Shown: in pieces, positions 42,431 to 51,651 of the stretch
Layout: each line of letters starts with the position of its first letter
How positions within the stretch are numbered: position 1 is the stretch's first letter
Origin: DATGLW01 sp035293965
GTDB taxonomy: Bacteria; Actinomycetota; Acidimicrobiia; Acidimicrobiales; RAAP-2
DNA: 64,000 bases
Direction of reading: 5' to 3'
Assembly: GCA_035293965.1 (NCBI GenBank)
Contig: DATGLW010000138.1
Coordinates: 62,001-126,000, forward strand
The notes under the pieces: generated by a model
The model's input: the letters and a program-made list of their open reading frames with translations, nothing else
The model's database searches: none
What the model was told of the DNA's origin: nothing
Made by a program: the position numbers and the translations under genes

Positions 42431-44079
42431 GCACCCAGGCCGTGCAACGCACCGAGTGGTCGCGCCACCTGGCGCAGGCACTCGTCAACGGCGGCTACGC
42501 CAATGAGCAAGTGCTGGCGCCGCTGCTCGCCGAAGCCGTCGAGCACGACGTGGCGCTGGGCAGCCTCCTCTCGGGGCGCGGCCTCCTCCCGGCCGCCGTG
42601 GTCGTGCACACCCTTGCCCAGCTTGCCCGCCTCCCGGTCCTCGACCTGCAGACCGAGGAGCCCGCGCCCGAAGCCGTCCAGCTCCTGCCGCCGGCCCTGT
42701 CGGCGGGCCACGGCGCCGTGGCGGTGCGCGTCATCGACGACCGCCTCGTCGTGGCCTTCGGCGAGCCGCCGGCCCCGGCGGCGGTGCGCTCGCTTTCGGA
42801 CCTCGCCGGGCGCGAGGTCCTGCCCGTGCTCGCCGACCCGGCGGCGATCGAGCGCCTCGTGCGCCAGCGCGGCGCGGACGTGACCGCAGCGGGCCAGCCG
42901 CCCCCCGCCGGCGCCGAGGCCGGCGCCGGCGGCGCACCGGGCGTCCCGTTCGCCCCCGGCGTCACTCCCGCCAACGGCAACGGCCACCCCGGAGCCGGTG
43001 GGGGGCCCGGGTTCGGCCTGCACGCCAACGACCTCCTACGCTACGCCGTGGGCGTCGGGGCCTCCGACATCCACCTGACCGCCGACATGCCCCCGACGGT
43101 GCGCCTCCACGGGGCCCTGCGCCCGATCGAGGGGGTGGGACCGCTCGACCACGTCACCTTGCGCGAGATGATCTTCGGGATCCTGCCCCAGATCCAGCGC
43201 GAGCGCTTCGAGGCCGAGCACGAGCTCGACACCTCGCACACCATCGCCGACGTCGGTCGGTTCCGGGTCAACCTGGCTCTCCAGCGCGGCTCGATCGCGG
43301 TCGCGATGCGGCCGATCCCCCACGAGATCCCCGAGTTCGAGACGCTCGGGCTGCCCGAGTCGGTGCGCAGCTTCACCGACCTGCGCCGGGGCCTCGTGCT
43401 CGTGACGGGCCCCACGGGCTCGGGCAAGTCGACGTCGCTGGCGTCGCTCATCGACATCATCAACCGGACCAAGCCGCTGCACATCGTCACCATCGAGGAC
43501 CCCATCGAGTTCGTCCACGAGCACAAGCGCTCCATCATCAGCCAGCGCGAGGTGGGGGCCGACACCGACTCGTTCGCCGAGGCCCTGCGCCGCGTGCTCC
43601 GCCAGGACCCCGACGTCATCCTGGTCGGCGAGCTGCGCGACCTCGAGACCATCTCGACCGCCCTGACCGCGGCCGAGACCGGCCACCTGGTCTTCGCCAC
43701 CCTGCACACCCTCGACGCGCCGTCCACGATCGACCGGATCATCGATGTCTTCCCGCCGAACCAGCAGGAGCAGATCCGGATCCAGCTCGGCGCGGCCCTC
43801 CAGGGGGTGGTGACCCAGCAACTCGTCCCCCGTGCCGACGGCAGCGGCCGCAGCGTGGCCGCCGAGGTGCTGGTGTGCACCCCTGCGATCCAGAACCTCA
43901 TCCGGGCGGCCAAGACCCACCAGATCTACTCGCTCATGCAGACCGGCGGGCAGTACGGGATGCAGACGATGGACCAGTCGCTGGCGCTGCTGGTGCGGCA
44001 GGGCGCGATCACCGAAGGCGTCGCCGTCGACCGAGCGCGCAGCGAGGAGGACTTCCGCAACCACCTCCACAACCGGTGA
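42427..44079 (+). CDS. pilT: PilT retraction ATPase with extra N-terminal domain
   Basis: 550 residues; the extra first 200 hold an MshEN/GspE-N-like domain (ALVNGGYANEQVLAPLLAEA onward) and a Gly/Pro-rich linker. Residues about 200-550 are a classical PilT: Walker A GPTGSGKSTS near 328, TIEDPIEFVHEHKRSIISQ, LVGELRDLETI, and AIQNLIRAAKTHQ matching the PilT AIRNLIRE motif. An N-terminal GspE-type module on PilT is unusual. It overlaps pilB by ATGA and is followed by pilC after 58 bp, so extension and retraction motors are made together. Confidence 0.92.
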   Translation: MSTQAVQRTEWSRHLAQALVNGGYANEQVLAPLLAEAVEHDVALGSLLSGRGLLPAAVVVHTLAQLARLPVLDLQTEEPAPEAVQLLPPALSAGHGAVAVRVIDDRLVVAFGEPPAPAAVRSLSDLAGREVLPVLADPAAIERLVRQRGADVTAAGQPPPAGAEAGAGGAPGVPFAPGVTPANGNGHPGAGGGPGFGLHANDLLRYAVGVGASDIHLTADMPPTVRLHGALRPIEGVGPLDHVTLREMIFGILPQIQRERFEAEHELDTSHTIADVGRFRVNLALQRGSIAVAMRPIPHEIPEFETLGLPESVRSFTDLRRGLVLVTGPTGSGKSTSLASLIDIINRTKPLHIVTIEDPIEFVHEHKRSIISQREVGADTDSFAEALRRVLRQDPDVILVGELRDLETISTALTAAETGHLVFATLHTLDAPSTIDRIIDVFPPNQQEQIRIQLGAALQGVVTQQLVPRADGSGRSVAAEVLVCTPAIQNLIRAAKTHQIYSLMQTGGQYGMQTMDQSLALLVRQGAITEGVAVDRARSEEDFRNHLHNR

Positions 44080-44137
44080 GGACCGCGTTCGGCGGGACGT
44101 GGTCGCGGCCAAGTCAGGCGGATGACGAGGAGGCGAG

Positions 44138-45361
44138 ATGGCGCTGACGTTCGACTACAAGGTCAGGGACAAGTCCGGGAAGCTGGTCGAGGGCAAGCTC
44201 GACGGCGACAGCCTGCCCCTCGTGGTAGGCCGGTTGCGCGAGATGGGCTACCTGCCGGTAGCCGTCACGCCCGCCAAGGGCGCCGGGTTGAAGCGCGAGC
44301 TGGTCATCCCGGGCCTCACCGACCGGATCAAGCCCAAAGAGGTGGCCGTCTTCACGCGCCAGTTCGCCACCATGGTCGACTCGGGCCTCTCCATCAGCCG
44401 CTCGCTGGCCGTCCTGTCGGCCCAGATCGAGAACAAGTTCCTGGCCGAGGTGGTCCGCCAGGTCCGCGACGACGTCGAGTCAGGCATGTCGCTGTCGGCC
44501 GCCATGGCAAAGCACCCCAAGGTCTTCGACCACCTGTACGTGTCGATGCTCCAGGCCGGCGAGATCGGCGGGAGCATCGACACCGTCCTCATGAACACCG
44601 CAGCCCAGCTGGAGAAAGAGGTCGAGCTCCGCCGGAAGGTCAGGGGCGCGATGACCTACCCGATCGTGGTGGTGGGGGTCATCGGGGCCATCTTCATCGC
44701 GATGATGACCCTGGTCGTCCCCACCTTCAAGAAGCTGTTCAAGAGCCTCGGCGGCAAGCTGCCGTACCCGACGCGGGTGATGATCGGCATCTCCAACACG
44801 CTGCTCAGCTGGAAGGTCCTCGTCCTCCTCGTGCTGGCGGCGGCCGGCATCGTCGCCTTCCGGCGCTGGATCAGGACCGAGGCGGGCCGGATGAAGTGGG
44901 ACCGCTTCAAGATGCGGCCCCCGATCTTCGGGGCGCTCACCCACAAGGCGGCGCTGGCCCGGTTCTCCTCCACCCTGGCGTCGCTGCTGTCGGCCGGGGT
45001 GCCAGCCATGGAGGCGCTCGACATCGTGGCCGACGCGGCGGGCAACGCCATGGTGGCCGAGGCCACCCGCCAGATCAAGGTGGCCATCCGGGAGGGGAAG
45101 TCCTTCTCGGAGCCGATGCGCCAGAACGAGGTCTTCCCGGCCCTCGTCGTCCAGATGGTCGAGGTGGGAGAGCAGACCGGTGCCCTTGACGACATGCTGC
45201 TCAAGGTGTCCGACTTCTACCGGGGCGAGGTCGACCAGACCGTCGATAACCTGACGTCTATCCTCGAGCCGTTCCTCATCGTCATCATGGGGGCGGTGGT
45301 CGGCTCGATCATCATCAGCCTCTACCTCCCCATGTTCGATTACATCAAGCTCGTCCATTAG
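44138..45361 (+). CDS. pilC: type IV pilus platform protein PilC
   Basis: Inner-membrane platform that couples PilB/PilT rotation to pilin addition. 407 residues with two T2SSF domains (about 70-195 and 270-395), each followed by hydrophobic segments. The conserved FTRQFATMVDSGLSI and LARFSSTLASLLSAGVPAMEALD blocks start the two repeats. GAGGAGGCGAG is a strong ribosome site. Last clear pil gene of the operon; a membrane protein gene begins about 75 bp later. Confidence 0.95.
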   Translation: MALTFDYKVRDKSGKLVEGKLDGDSLPLVVGRLREMGYLPVAVTPAKGAGLKRELVIPGLTDRIKPKEVAVFTRQFATMVDSGLSISRSLAVLSAQIENKFLAEVVRQVRDDVESGMSLSAAMAKHPKVFDHLYVSMLQAGEIGGSIDTVLMNTAAQLEKEVELRRKVRGAMTYPIVVVGVIGAIFIAMMTLVVPTFKKLFKSLGGKLPYPTRVMIGISNTLLSWKVLVLLVLAAAGIVAFRRWIRTEAGRMKWDRFKMRPPIFGALTHKAALARFSSTLASLLSAGVPAMEALDIVADAAGNAMVAEATRQIKVAIREGKSFSEPMRQNEVFPALVVQMVEVGEQTGALDDMLLKVSDFYRGEVDQTVDNLTSILEPFLIVIMGAVVGSIIISLYLPMFDYIKLVH

Positions 45362-45434
45362 CCGGCACCCCCGCCTCCAACCGGGCGGCCCGCCACCGGA
45401 GCCGCTGCAAGATCGAGGTGCCGGTGCGCGCCGC

Positions 45435-46640
45435 CTGGCACGGCGGGCATGGCCGGTCCTGCGGCTCCTCGCCGGGCTCTTCCTCGGGCTGCTGGCCCTG
45501 TACGCGCTCAGCGCCCACCAGGGCGAGCTGTCGGGCATCGGGCAGGTCTTCGACCACCTGCGCTGGTGGTGGCTGCCCGCCGCGGTGGCGGTCGAGGCAG
45601 CGTCGTTCGTGTCATTCGCAGGGCTGCAGGGGCGCTTCCTGCGGGCCGGCGGGGCCACGGCGCCAATCGCCCCGCTGGTCGGGGTGACCCTGTCGGCCCA
45701 GGCCATCAACAACTCGCTGCCGGGCGGCACCGTCCTGGCCGCGATCTACGGCTTCCGCTGGTACCGCCGCTTCGGCGCCGACGAGGCGGTCGCGGGCTGG
45801 GCCATGGTCGGCACGATGGTGGCCGCGGTCGTGTCGCTCGCCATCGTGGCCGCCGGGGGGGTGGCCCTGGCCGCCGAGGAGAGCACGAGCTACGACCTCC
45901 TCCCGGTGGTGGTGGGCGTGCTGGGGGTCGCCCTCTTCATCGGCACCCTCTTCCTCTACGAGCGGCCCCTCGGGGTGGTGGCGACCTGGGCCCTGCGGGC
46001 CTGTCAGCGCCTGACGGGGCGCCCGAAGGGCACGGTGGCCGACCACCTCCGGCGGATCGTGGAGCGGGTGTCGGTGGTCCGCCTCGGCTGGCGCGACGTC
46101 GGGGCGGTCCTCGGCTGGGGTCTCGGGAACTGGTTGCTCGACGGCGCGTGCTTCGCCCTCTGCTTCCCGGCAATCGGGGCGGGCGTCCCCTGGGAAGGCC
46201 TCTTCCTCGCCTACGGCGCCGGCCAGCTGGCCGCGAACCTGCCGATCACGCCCGGCGGGCTCGGTGCCGTGGAGGGCAGCATCACCATCGCGCTCGTGGC
46301 CTTCGGGGGCGACAAGGTGAGCAGCGTGGACGCGGTGCTCGTCTACCGCCTGATCTCCTTTTGGGCAGAGCTCGTCATCGGCTGGTCGGCAGCCGCCGCG
46401 CTGGGCTTGCGGGTGCGTGCCGGCCGGTGGCCGCGCCTCGGCACCCTCAAGGTGACGGTGCCCCCCGCCTCGGCCAACGGCTGGCACGGCGCTCCCCTCG
46501 GCCCCACTGGCCAGATCGCGCCGCCGCTCGACGTGGCCGCCGGAGCGGCCGGCTCGGGTCCGCGCATGGCCCCGGCGCCGGACCGGGCCCCGGGCGCCGG
46601 TCTCCCCGGTTCCCAGCCCGGCGAGAGGGCGGGCACGTGA
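45435..46640 (+). CDS. UPF0104/LPG-synthase-like membrane protein, start unclear
   Basis: Polytopic protein (about 8 membrane segments) of the lysylphosphatidylglycerol-synthase TM/AglD family; PITPGGLGAVEG followed by LVYRLISFWAEL is the family hallmark. Members act in lipid or polyprenyl-sugar flipping or phosphatidylglycerol modification; the aminoacyl-transferase domain is absent. The frame is open from 45360, and a hydrophobic first segment (PVLRLLAGLFLGLLALYAL) preceded by Arg residues clearly belongs to the protein, yet no ATG, GTG or TTG lies in frame before GTG 45585, which would cut it mid-helix. I place the start tentatively at a CTG (45435). The C-terminus is a Pro/Ala/Gly-rich tail. 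Confidence 0.7.
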   Translation: MARRAWPVLRLLAGLFLGLLALYALSAHQGELSGIGQVFDHLRWWWLPAAVAVEAASFVSFAGLQGRFLRAGGATAPIAPLVGVTLSAQAINNSLPGGTVLAAIYGFRWYRRFGADEAVAGWAMVGTMVAAVVSLAIVAAGGVALAAEESTSYDLLPVVVGVLGVALFIGTLFLYERPLGVVATWALRACQRLTGRPKGTVADHLRRIVERVSVVRLGWRDVGAVLGWGLGNWLLDGACFALCFPAIGAGVPWEGLFLAYGAGQLAANLPITPGGLGAVEGSITIALVAFGGDKVSSVDAVLVYRLISFWAELVIGWSAAAALGLRVRAGRWPRLGTLKVTVPPASANGWHGAPLGPTGQIAPPLDVAAGAAGSGPRMAPAPDRAPGAGLPGSQPGERAGT

Positions 46641-47209
46641 AGGCCCCCGTGTGGTGGGCGCGCCGCGCCCGGGGGATCCACCGTGCCGGGGGTGCCGTTC
46701 GCTCCCGCCGCCGGCTGCCGGCCCGCGTGGCGCCCCGCACGGGAGCCCGCGCCCTGGTGGCCGCGACGGTCGGGCTGGCCCTGCTCGCCGGGTGCACGTC
46801 TGCCCGTTCCGCGCTGGGAACCGCCGACAGCGGTTGCTACGTGGCGCTCCCCGGGGCCAGCCGCGCCGTCCACCACGCCGGCCACCTGCTCGGGGTCCGG
46901 CTGGTCGACGTCGACTCGCTGCGGGCCCACGCGCCGAGGATGTACCTGGTGGCGCGCTCGCGACCCGGGCCGAAGGTCCGGCGGGTGTGCCTGGCTGCCT
47001 TCGCCGGGCACTTCACCTCGGCCGACGTCGCCATGCCGGCCGGGCAGCCCGCCGGCCGGGTTGCGATCGTGGTGATCGAGTACCCGAACCGCCGTCTCCT
47101 CGGCACCGTGATCCTGGGGCGCGCGCCCCTTCGCTTCGCCCACACCCACCTGCTCGCCGCCGTCGAGGGCGTCCCCGGTGGCGCCGGCCACCCCATGGTC
47201 GGGGCGTGA
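46637..47209 (+). CDS. putative lipoprotein
   Basis: 190 residues from a GTG that overlaps the upstream stop (GTGA). The lipobox LLAGC puts the acylated Cys at residue 53. A second GTG at 46727 would give a more normal 22-residue signal peptide, so either start is possible. The mature part (about 137 residues) has two further Cys and no family I recognise. It is probably co-transcribed with the UPF0104 gene. The last 373 bp are also open on the opposite strand as the tail of the CtaG-like gene; third-position GC favours this frame. Confidence 0.7.
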   Translation: MKAPVWWARRARGIHRAGGAVRSRRRLPARVAPRTGARALVAATVGLALLAGCTSARSALGTADSGCYVALPGASRAVHHAGHLLGVRLVDVDSLRAHAPRMYLVARSRPGPKVRRVCLAAFAGHFTSADVAMPAGQPAGRVAIVVIEYPNRRLLGTVILGRAPLRFAHTHLLAAVEGVPGGAGHPMVGA

Positions 47210-48060
47210 CCACCGGGGCGCCGGCGTGAGGAGCGCTGGAGCTCTCGCTCCACGTCCGCCCACGTCAGGCGGTCGTCGCCTCCGCCCCCGTCTCCGCCGC
47301 GTGCTCGGGTGAGGAGCCAGAAGGCGACGGACCACAGGGTCGCGATGGTGACCAGTTTCGCCGCGAACCCGGCCAGCTGCTGGTCGAGCAAGGGCGACAT
47401 CCCGAGCGGCCGCCCGGGGTGCTCGAACGCCCGGTACAGGGGATGGCGGGCGAAGATCCACACGAGCGACAGGAACGCCGGCACGATCGACTGCACCATG
47501 AGGTAGGCGGCCCGGCCGGCCAGCCCAGGGCGGCGCGCGGCGGGCAGCCACCCGATGACCGGTTCCCACAGCACGAGGCCGCTCCCGAGGGCCACCGCGT
47601 CGAAGAGCGCCCGCCACCACACGGACGTGCTCTGGGCGTCGACGGCCCCGGTGCTCATGGTGCCCACCGCGGCCGCGGTCACCAACACCACCGCCGCCGG
47701 CGGCCGGGTGGCGGCCCGCAGGGGCGCGTCGACGAACCGCGGGCGGGTCATGGTCGCCACGGCGGCCAGTGGCAGGCCGAGCGCGAGCAACGCGGGCACC
47801 GCGAGGACGAGGAGCAGCCGTTGCACCACGAGCGCCAGCAGCGACCACCGCGCGGCCAGGTCGGCGAGGGGCCAGGTGAGGCAGGCCGTCAGCACGAGGA
47901 GGCCGCCCACGAACCAGCTCGCCTGGCGGCGGGTGGCCACCCAGGCGGGGCGCCGCACGGCGAGGAGGTAGGCCGCCGCCGCCCCGCCGACCGCTGCCCA
48001 CGAAGCCGGATGGGGGTGGAAGGCCCAGGGGGAAGCGGCGCCGGCGGCAGCGGGCGTCAC
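46837..48060 (-). CDS. CtaG-like membrane protein (cytochrome c oxidase assembly type)
   Basis: Residues 1-283 form a polytopic Caa3_CtaG-type protein: W/P-rich start, LTACLTWPLADLAARWSLLALVVQ, then several hydrophobic helices, including MVQSIVPAFLSLVWIFARHPLY. The family takes part in copper delivery or assembly of heme-copper oxidases. The family usually ends near this point, but the frame has no stop until 46837, adding about 124 Arg/Pro-rich residues antisense to the lipoprotein gene. That tail looks non-native. GTG start at 48060 close to the divergent pafBC gene. Confidence 0.75.
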   Translation of the reverse strand: MTPAAAGAASPWAFHPHPASWAAVGGAAAAYLLAVRRPAWVATRRQASWFVGGLLVLTACLTWPLADLAARWSLLALVVQRLLLVLAVPALLALGLPLAAVATMTRPRFVDAPLRAATRPPAAVVLVTAAAVGTMSTGAVDAQSTSVWWRALFDAVALGSGLVLWEPVIGWLPAARRPGLAGRAAYLMVQSIVPAFLSLVWIFARHPLYRAFEHPGRPLGMSPLLDQQLAGFAAKLVTIATLWSVAFWLLTRARGGDGGGGDDRLTWADVERELQRSSRRRPGGHAPTMGWPAPPGTPSTAASRWVWAKRRGARPRITVPRRRRFGYSITTIATRPAGCPAGMATSAEVKCPAKAARHTRRTFGPGRERATRYILGAWARSESTSTSRTPSRWPAWWTARLAPGSAT

Positions 48061-48088
48061 GCGTCGACCGGGAGGCTGCCGGCGGCCC

Positions 48089-48094
48089 TACGCT
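48089..48094 (+). promoter_or_regulatory. -10 box TACGCT, leaderless start
   Basis: TACGCT then 7 nt to the GTG at 48102. Confidence 0.5.
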
Positions 48095-48101
48095 GCCCCC
48101 G

Positions 48102-50210
48102 GTGCCCAAGCTCGACCGCCTCGAACGACTGACCGACCTCGTGCTGGTGCTGCTCGCGGCCACGCGGCCCATGACGCTCGACGCCATCGCCAACGAGGTC
48201 CCCGGCTATCCCGAGGACCACGACGCACGCCGCCAGGCGTTCGAGCGCGACAAGCGCCTGCTGCGCGACGAGGGGATACCCGTGTCGACCGAGCCGGTCG
48301 ACGGCCAGGAGCAGTTCGGCTACCGGATCCGGCCCGAGGCCTTCTACCTGCCGGACCTCGGGCTCACGCCCGACGAGCAGAAGGCGTTGCACCTGGCCGT
48401 GGCCGGCGTGCACCTCGGCGATCCTAGTGGCCGCGACGCCCTTTTGAAGCTGGGCGCCACCGGCCTCGCCGAGGCACGCCCGGTCGCGGCCGTCGCTCCG
48501 CCCCCCGCCCTGGTGGCGCTGTTCGAGGGCGTCCGCACCAAGGCGGTCGTCACCTTCTCCTACCGCGGCGAGGCGCGCCGGGTGGCGCCGGCCGCGCTGT
48601 GGTTCCGGGGCGGCCGGTGGTACCTCGTGGGCTGGGACCTCGACCGGCGGGCTGCCCGCACGTTTCGTGCGGACCGTGTCGAGGGGCAGCCCCGTCTCGG
48701 TCCGCCGGGTGGCGGCAGCGTGCCCGAGGGGTTCGACGCGGCCGCTGCCGCGCCCGACGACCCATGGCAGCCAGGGGAAGGTGCGGCGGACGACGCGGTG
48801 CTGCGGGTCGACCCTGTCGAGGCGCCGCGGGTGGTGGCCGAGGTGGGGGAGAGCTCGGTCGTCGCTCGCGAGGACGACGGGTCGGTGCTCGTTCGGCTCC
48901 GCCCGACCAGCCATGAGGTGCTTCGCTCATGGGTGCTCGGGATGCTCGACCACGTCGAGGTCGTGGCACCGCCGTCCCTGCGCGGCGACATCGTGGCGTG
49001 GCTCGGCGCCCTGGCTCGCTCCGATGCTCCAACCGGAGCCTTCCTGGGGGACAGCACGTCCTCGGCTGCTCCGTTGCCCGGGGGAGCTGGACCGAGCGGG
49101 GAAACGGCCGGGGAGGCCGGCGCCCTCGCCAGCGCCCGCCACGCGAGCGGCGGTCCCTCGGACCACCCCGGCCCGGCTCACGTCACCGGGGGGGGCGGCC
49201 ACGATGGGTCGGGGGCGGCGACCCCTGCCGCGGGGCGCAGCCGCGACGCCCGGTACCGGCTGCGACGCCTGCTCGCCATCGTCGGGTGGCTGGCCCGCGT
49301 GGGCGAGGCATCGATCGCGGACGTGGCCGCGCGCTTCGGCATCCCCGAGGACGAGGTGGTCCGCGAGCTCGAGCTGGCAGCGTGTTGCGGGCTGCCCCCG
49401 TACACGCCCGACACCCTGATGGAGATCGAGGTCAACGGCGACCGGGTGCGTGCCTTTCTTCCCGACGACCTGGCCCGGCCGCGTCGGTTCAGCCCGGCGG
49501 AGGGTCTTGCCCTGGCCGCGGCCGCCAGGACGGTCCTCGCCGTGCCCGGTGCCGACGCCGACGGGGCGCTGGCGAGGGCACTGGCCAAGCTCGATGCGGC
49601 GCTGGGTGTGGAGGGCGGCATGGTGGTGCGGCTCGACGAGCCCCCCTTGCTCGGCGCGGCCCGCCAGGCCGCCGACCGGCGGTTGCGGGTGGAGCTCGAG
49701 TACCACTCTGCCTCGACCGACGAGACGACTCGCCGGATCGTCGACCCGGTGCGAGCCGTGTCCCTCGACGGTCACTGGTACCTCGACGGGCACTGCCACC
49801 GGGCAGGCAGCATGCGGCGGTTCCGAGTGGACCGGATCCGCTCGCTGCACGTGCTCGGCGAGCAGCCCGCCCCATCGGGGCCCCCGCCTGATCTGTCCCC
49901 CGATGCCTTCGTGCCCGGGCCGGGCGCCACCAGCGTCCGCCTGCTTCTGGACGAGGCGGCGGCCTGGGTGGTCGACAGCGTGCCGACGACCCGGGTCGAG
50001 GTGCACGGCGGCTCCGTCGACGCCACCTTGGAGGTCGGCGGCCGGGCGTGGCTCGAGCGCCTGCTGCTCCAGCTCGGCCCTCACGCGAGGGTGATCGACC
50101 CGCCGGAGCTCGCGGACCTGGCTGCTCGGGCCGCCCGCCGGGTCCTGCGCCGTTACCGGGAGGCTGCCGTCGAGGCACGGAACAACATGAAAAAGCATGG
50201 AAATGGGTGA
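48102..50210 (+). CDS. pafBC: fused PafB-PafC WYL-domain regulator
   Basis: 702 residues: two HTH-WYL units in one chain. The first unit (1-310) has an N-terminal winged helix (LERLTDLVLVLLAATRPMTLDAI) and a WYL domain with WYLVGWDLDRRAARTFRADR. The linker (about 311-380) is Gly/Ala/Ser-rich. The second unit has an HTH (LRRLLAIVGWLARVGEASI) and a WYL domain with WYLDGHCHRAGSMRRFRVDRI. This matches PafB plus PafC, the actinobacterial DNA-damage activator that senses single-stranded DNA; natural fusions are known. GTG 48102 after a TACGCT box. In many relatives tatA and tatC follow; here a relaxase gene does, suggesting an insertion boundary. Confidence 0.9.
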   Translation: MPKLDRLERLTDLVLVLLAATRPMTLDAIANEVPGYPEDHDARRQAFERDKRLLRDEGIPVSTEPVDGQEQFGYRIRPEAFYLPDLGLTPDEQKALHLAVAGVHLGDPSGRDALLKLGATGLAEARPVAAVAPPPALVALFEGVRTKAVVTFSYRGEARRVAPAALWFRGGRWYLVGWDLDRRAARTFRADRVEGQPRLGPPGGGSVPEGFDAAAAAPDDPWQPGEGAADDAVLRVDPVEAPRVVAEVGESSVVAREDDGSVLVRLRPTSHEVLRSWVLGMLDHVEVVAPPSLRGDIVAWLGALARSDAPTGAFLGDSTSSAAPLPGGAGPSGETAGEAGALASARHASGGPSDHPGPAHVTGGGGHDGSGAATPAAGRSRDARYRLRRLLAIVGWLARVGEASIADVAARFGIPEDEVVRELELAACCGLPPYTPDTLMEIEVNGDRVRAFLPDDLARPRRFSPAEGLALAAAARTVLAVPGADADGALARALAKLDAALGVEGGMVVRLDEPPLLGAARQAADRRLRVELEYHSASTDETTRRIVDPVRAVSLDGHWYLDGHCHRAGSMRRFRVDRIRSLHVLGEQPAPSGPPPDLSPDAFVPGPGATSVRLLLDEAAAWVVDSVPTTRVEVHGGSVDATLEVGGRAWLERLLLQLGPHARVIDPPELADLAARAARRVLRRYREAAVEARNNMKKHGNG

Positions 50211-50218
50211 AGATGGCC

Positions 50219-50224
50219 TAAGCT
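50219..50224 (+). promoter_or_regulatory. -10 box TAAGCT
   Basis: 4 nt before GTG 50229 and 7 nt before GTG 50232; the latter fits the leaderless spacing seen elsewhere. Confidence 0.4.
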
Positions 50225-50228
50225 CTCG

Positions 50229-51641
50229 GTGGTGCTCACCGTCTATCGCCTGACCGACCGTACCGGCGCGTACTATCTCGCGGACCTGGGCGGCGAGCTG
50301 GCAGTCGGCTCGGCGGACCTCGGCGGCCGGGGAGTGCGGGGGCCGCACGAAGCCGCGCGCTGGGTCGGTGGGCGGACCATCACCCGCCTCCGCGGCCCGC
50401 TCGAAGGGGCGGCCTTCACCGCCATGCTCGCCGGTCGTCACCCGCTGTCGGGGAGGGTGTTGCCCGGGCCGCGCCGCCACGTCCGCGCCTTCGACCTCAC
50501 CTTCAGCGCGCCGAAGTCCGCCAGCGTTCTCTTCGCGTTGGGGCCTCCCGAGGTGGCAGGCGCAGTGGTGGCTGCTCACCGGATGGCCGTCGACGAGGCG
50601 GTCGGCTACCTCGAGCGGCGCGCCGTGTCTGTACGGCGTTCGAGCGGCGACTGGCGCCGGGTCGTGCCGGCGAAGGCGCTGGCGTGGGCTGCCTTCGACC
50701 ATGCCACGAGCAGGGCCCTCGATCCCCACCTCCACACCCACGTGGTGGTGGCAAACGTTGCTCATGGTGGCGACGGCCGCTGGTCTGCGCTCGACGGGCG
50801 CGGGCTCTACGCGCACCGGGGCGCGGCGGGCAGCCTGTACGGCGCCCACCTCCGCTGGCGGCTCGCTGCCACCCTCGGTGTCCGGTGGGAGCCTCGCCGC
50901 AACGGTGGCTACGAGGTCGCCGGGATCGACCCGCTGCTCCTCGGCGCCTTCTCATCACGGGCTGCGGACATCCGCGTGGAGCTCGCTGGCCGCCCGCCGG
51001 GGTCCAACCGGTCGTCCCGCGTCGCGTGGGCGCGCACGAGGGATCCGAAGCCAGACGCCGCCGTTCGCAGCGGGCTGGCCCGCGAGTGGCGTGCGCGCGC
51101 TGCCGAGCTCGGGCCGGACCCGTGGCAGTCGGTCGCCCGTCGATCCAGCCAGGGGCCCAAGGTCATCGACGAGCACCGGTTCCTCTCGCGCCTCGCCGCC
51201 TCGCCGCATGCCGTCGCGACGCGGCGCGATGTCGTGCGTGCCTGGGCGGACGCCTGCCCACAGGGCCAGGCAGTGCGAGGCGTCGAGCGGTCAGCGGACT
51301 GGGCGCTCGGCGGACCGGTTGGCGGCGTCGGCGTCGACGAGCCGGTCCGGCCGCTCTCCTCGGTCACGGTGCCTCGCCATGTGCTCCATGTCGTCGGCCC
51401 GAGGCCGCTCGGTGTGGCCGAGCAGCGCCTCTGGGCCCGTGCGGCGGCGGGTGTCGACCACTACCGGCGACGGTGGGAGGGCGCGGTGCGCGCGGCGGAG
51501 GCCGGGGAGCGCCCGCCGGGGCCGCCGCCAGCGGCCCGGCTGGCCGATCGGCTCCGCGTGGCGCGCCAGGTGGAGGACCTCCGTCTCATGCTGGACGGCA
51601 CGCCACTCGTGGCCGTCCGCGGCCGCGAGCGCGAGCGGTAG
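50229..51641 (+). CDS. TrwC/TraI-type (MOBF) relaxase domain protein
   Basis: Nicks DNA at an origin of transfer and stays covalently bound through Tyr. 470 residues: relaxase domain only, no helicase. Tyr15-Tyr16 in TGAYYLAD match the catalytic YY of TraI. FDLTFSAPKSASVLFALG is the second hallmark, and the metal-binding triad is His167, His169 and His171 in DPHLHTHVVV. The C-terminal 170 residues are Arg/Ala/Pro-rich without a clear domain. The start may be GTG 50229 or GTG 50232. It converges with the coupling-ATPase gene 10 bp away. No integrase or other conjugation genes are seen, so it may be a domesticated or immobile remnant. Confidence 0.85.
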   Translation: MVLTVYRLTDRTGAYYLADLGGELAVGSADLGGRGVRGPHEAARWVGGRTITRLRGPLEGAAFTAMLAGRHPLSGRVLPGPRRHVRAFDLTFSAPKSASVLFALGPPEVAGAVVAAHRMAVDEAVGYLERRAVSVRRSSGDWRRVVPAKALAWAAFDHATSRALDPHLHTHVVVANVAHGGDGRWSALDGRGLYAHRGAAGSLYGAHLRWRLAATLGVRWEPRRNGGYEVAGIDPLLLGAFSSRAADIRVELAGRPPGSNRSSRVAWARTRDPKPDAAVRSGLAREWRARAAELGPDPWQSVARRSSQGPKVIDEHRFLSRLAASPHAVATRRDVVRAWADACPQGQAVRGVERSADWALGGPVGGVGVDEPVRPLSSVTVPRHVLHVVGPRPLGVAEQRLWARAAAGVDHYRRRWEGAVRAAEAGERPPGPPPAARLADRLRVARQVEDLRLMLDGTPLVAVRGRERER

Positions 51642-51651
51642 GCCGCACCGG

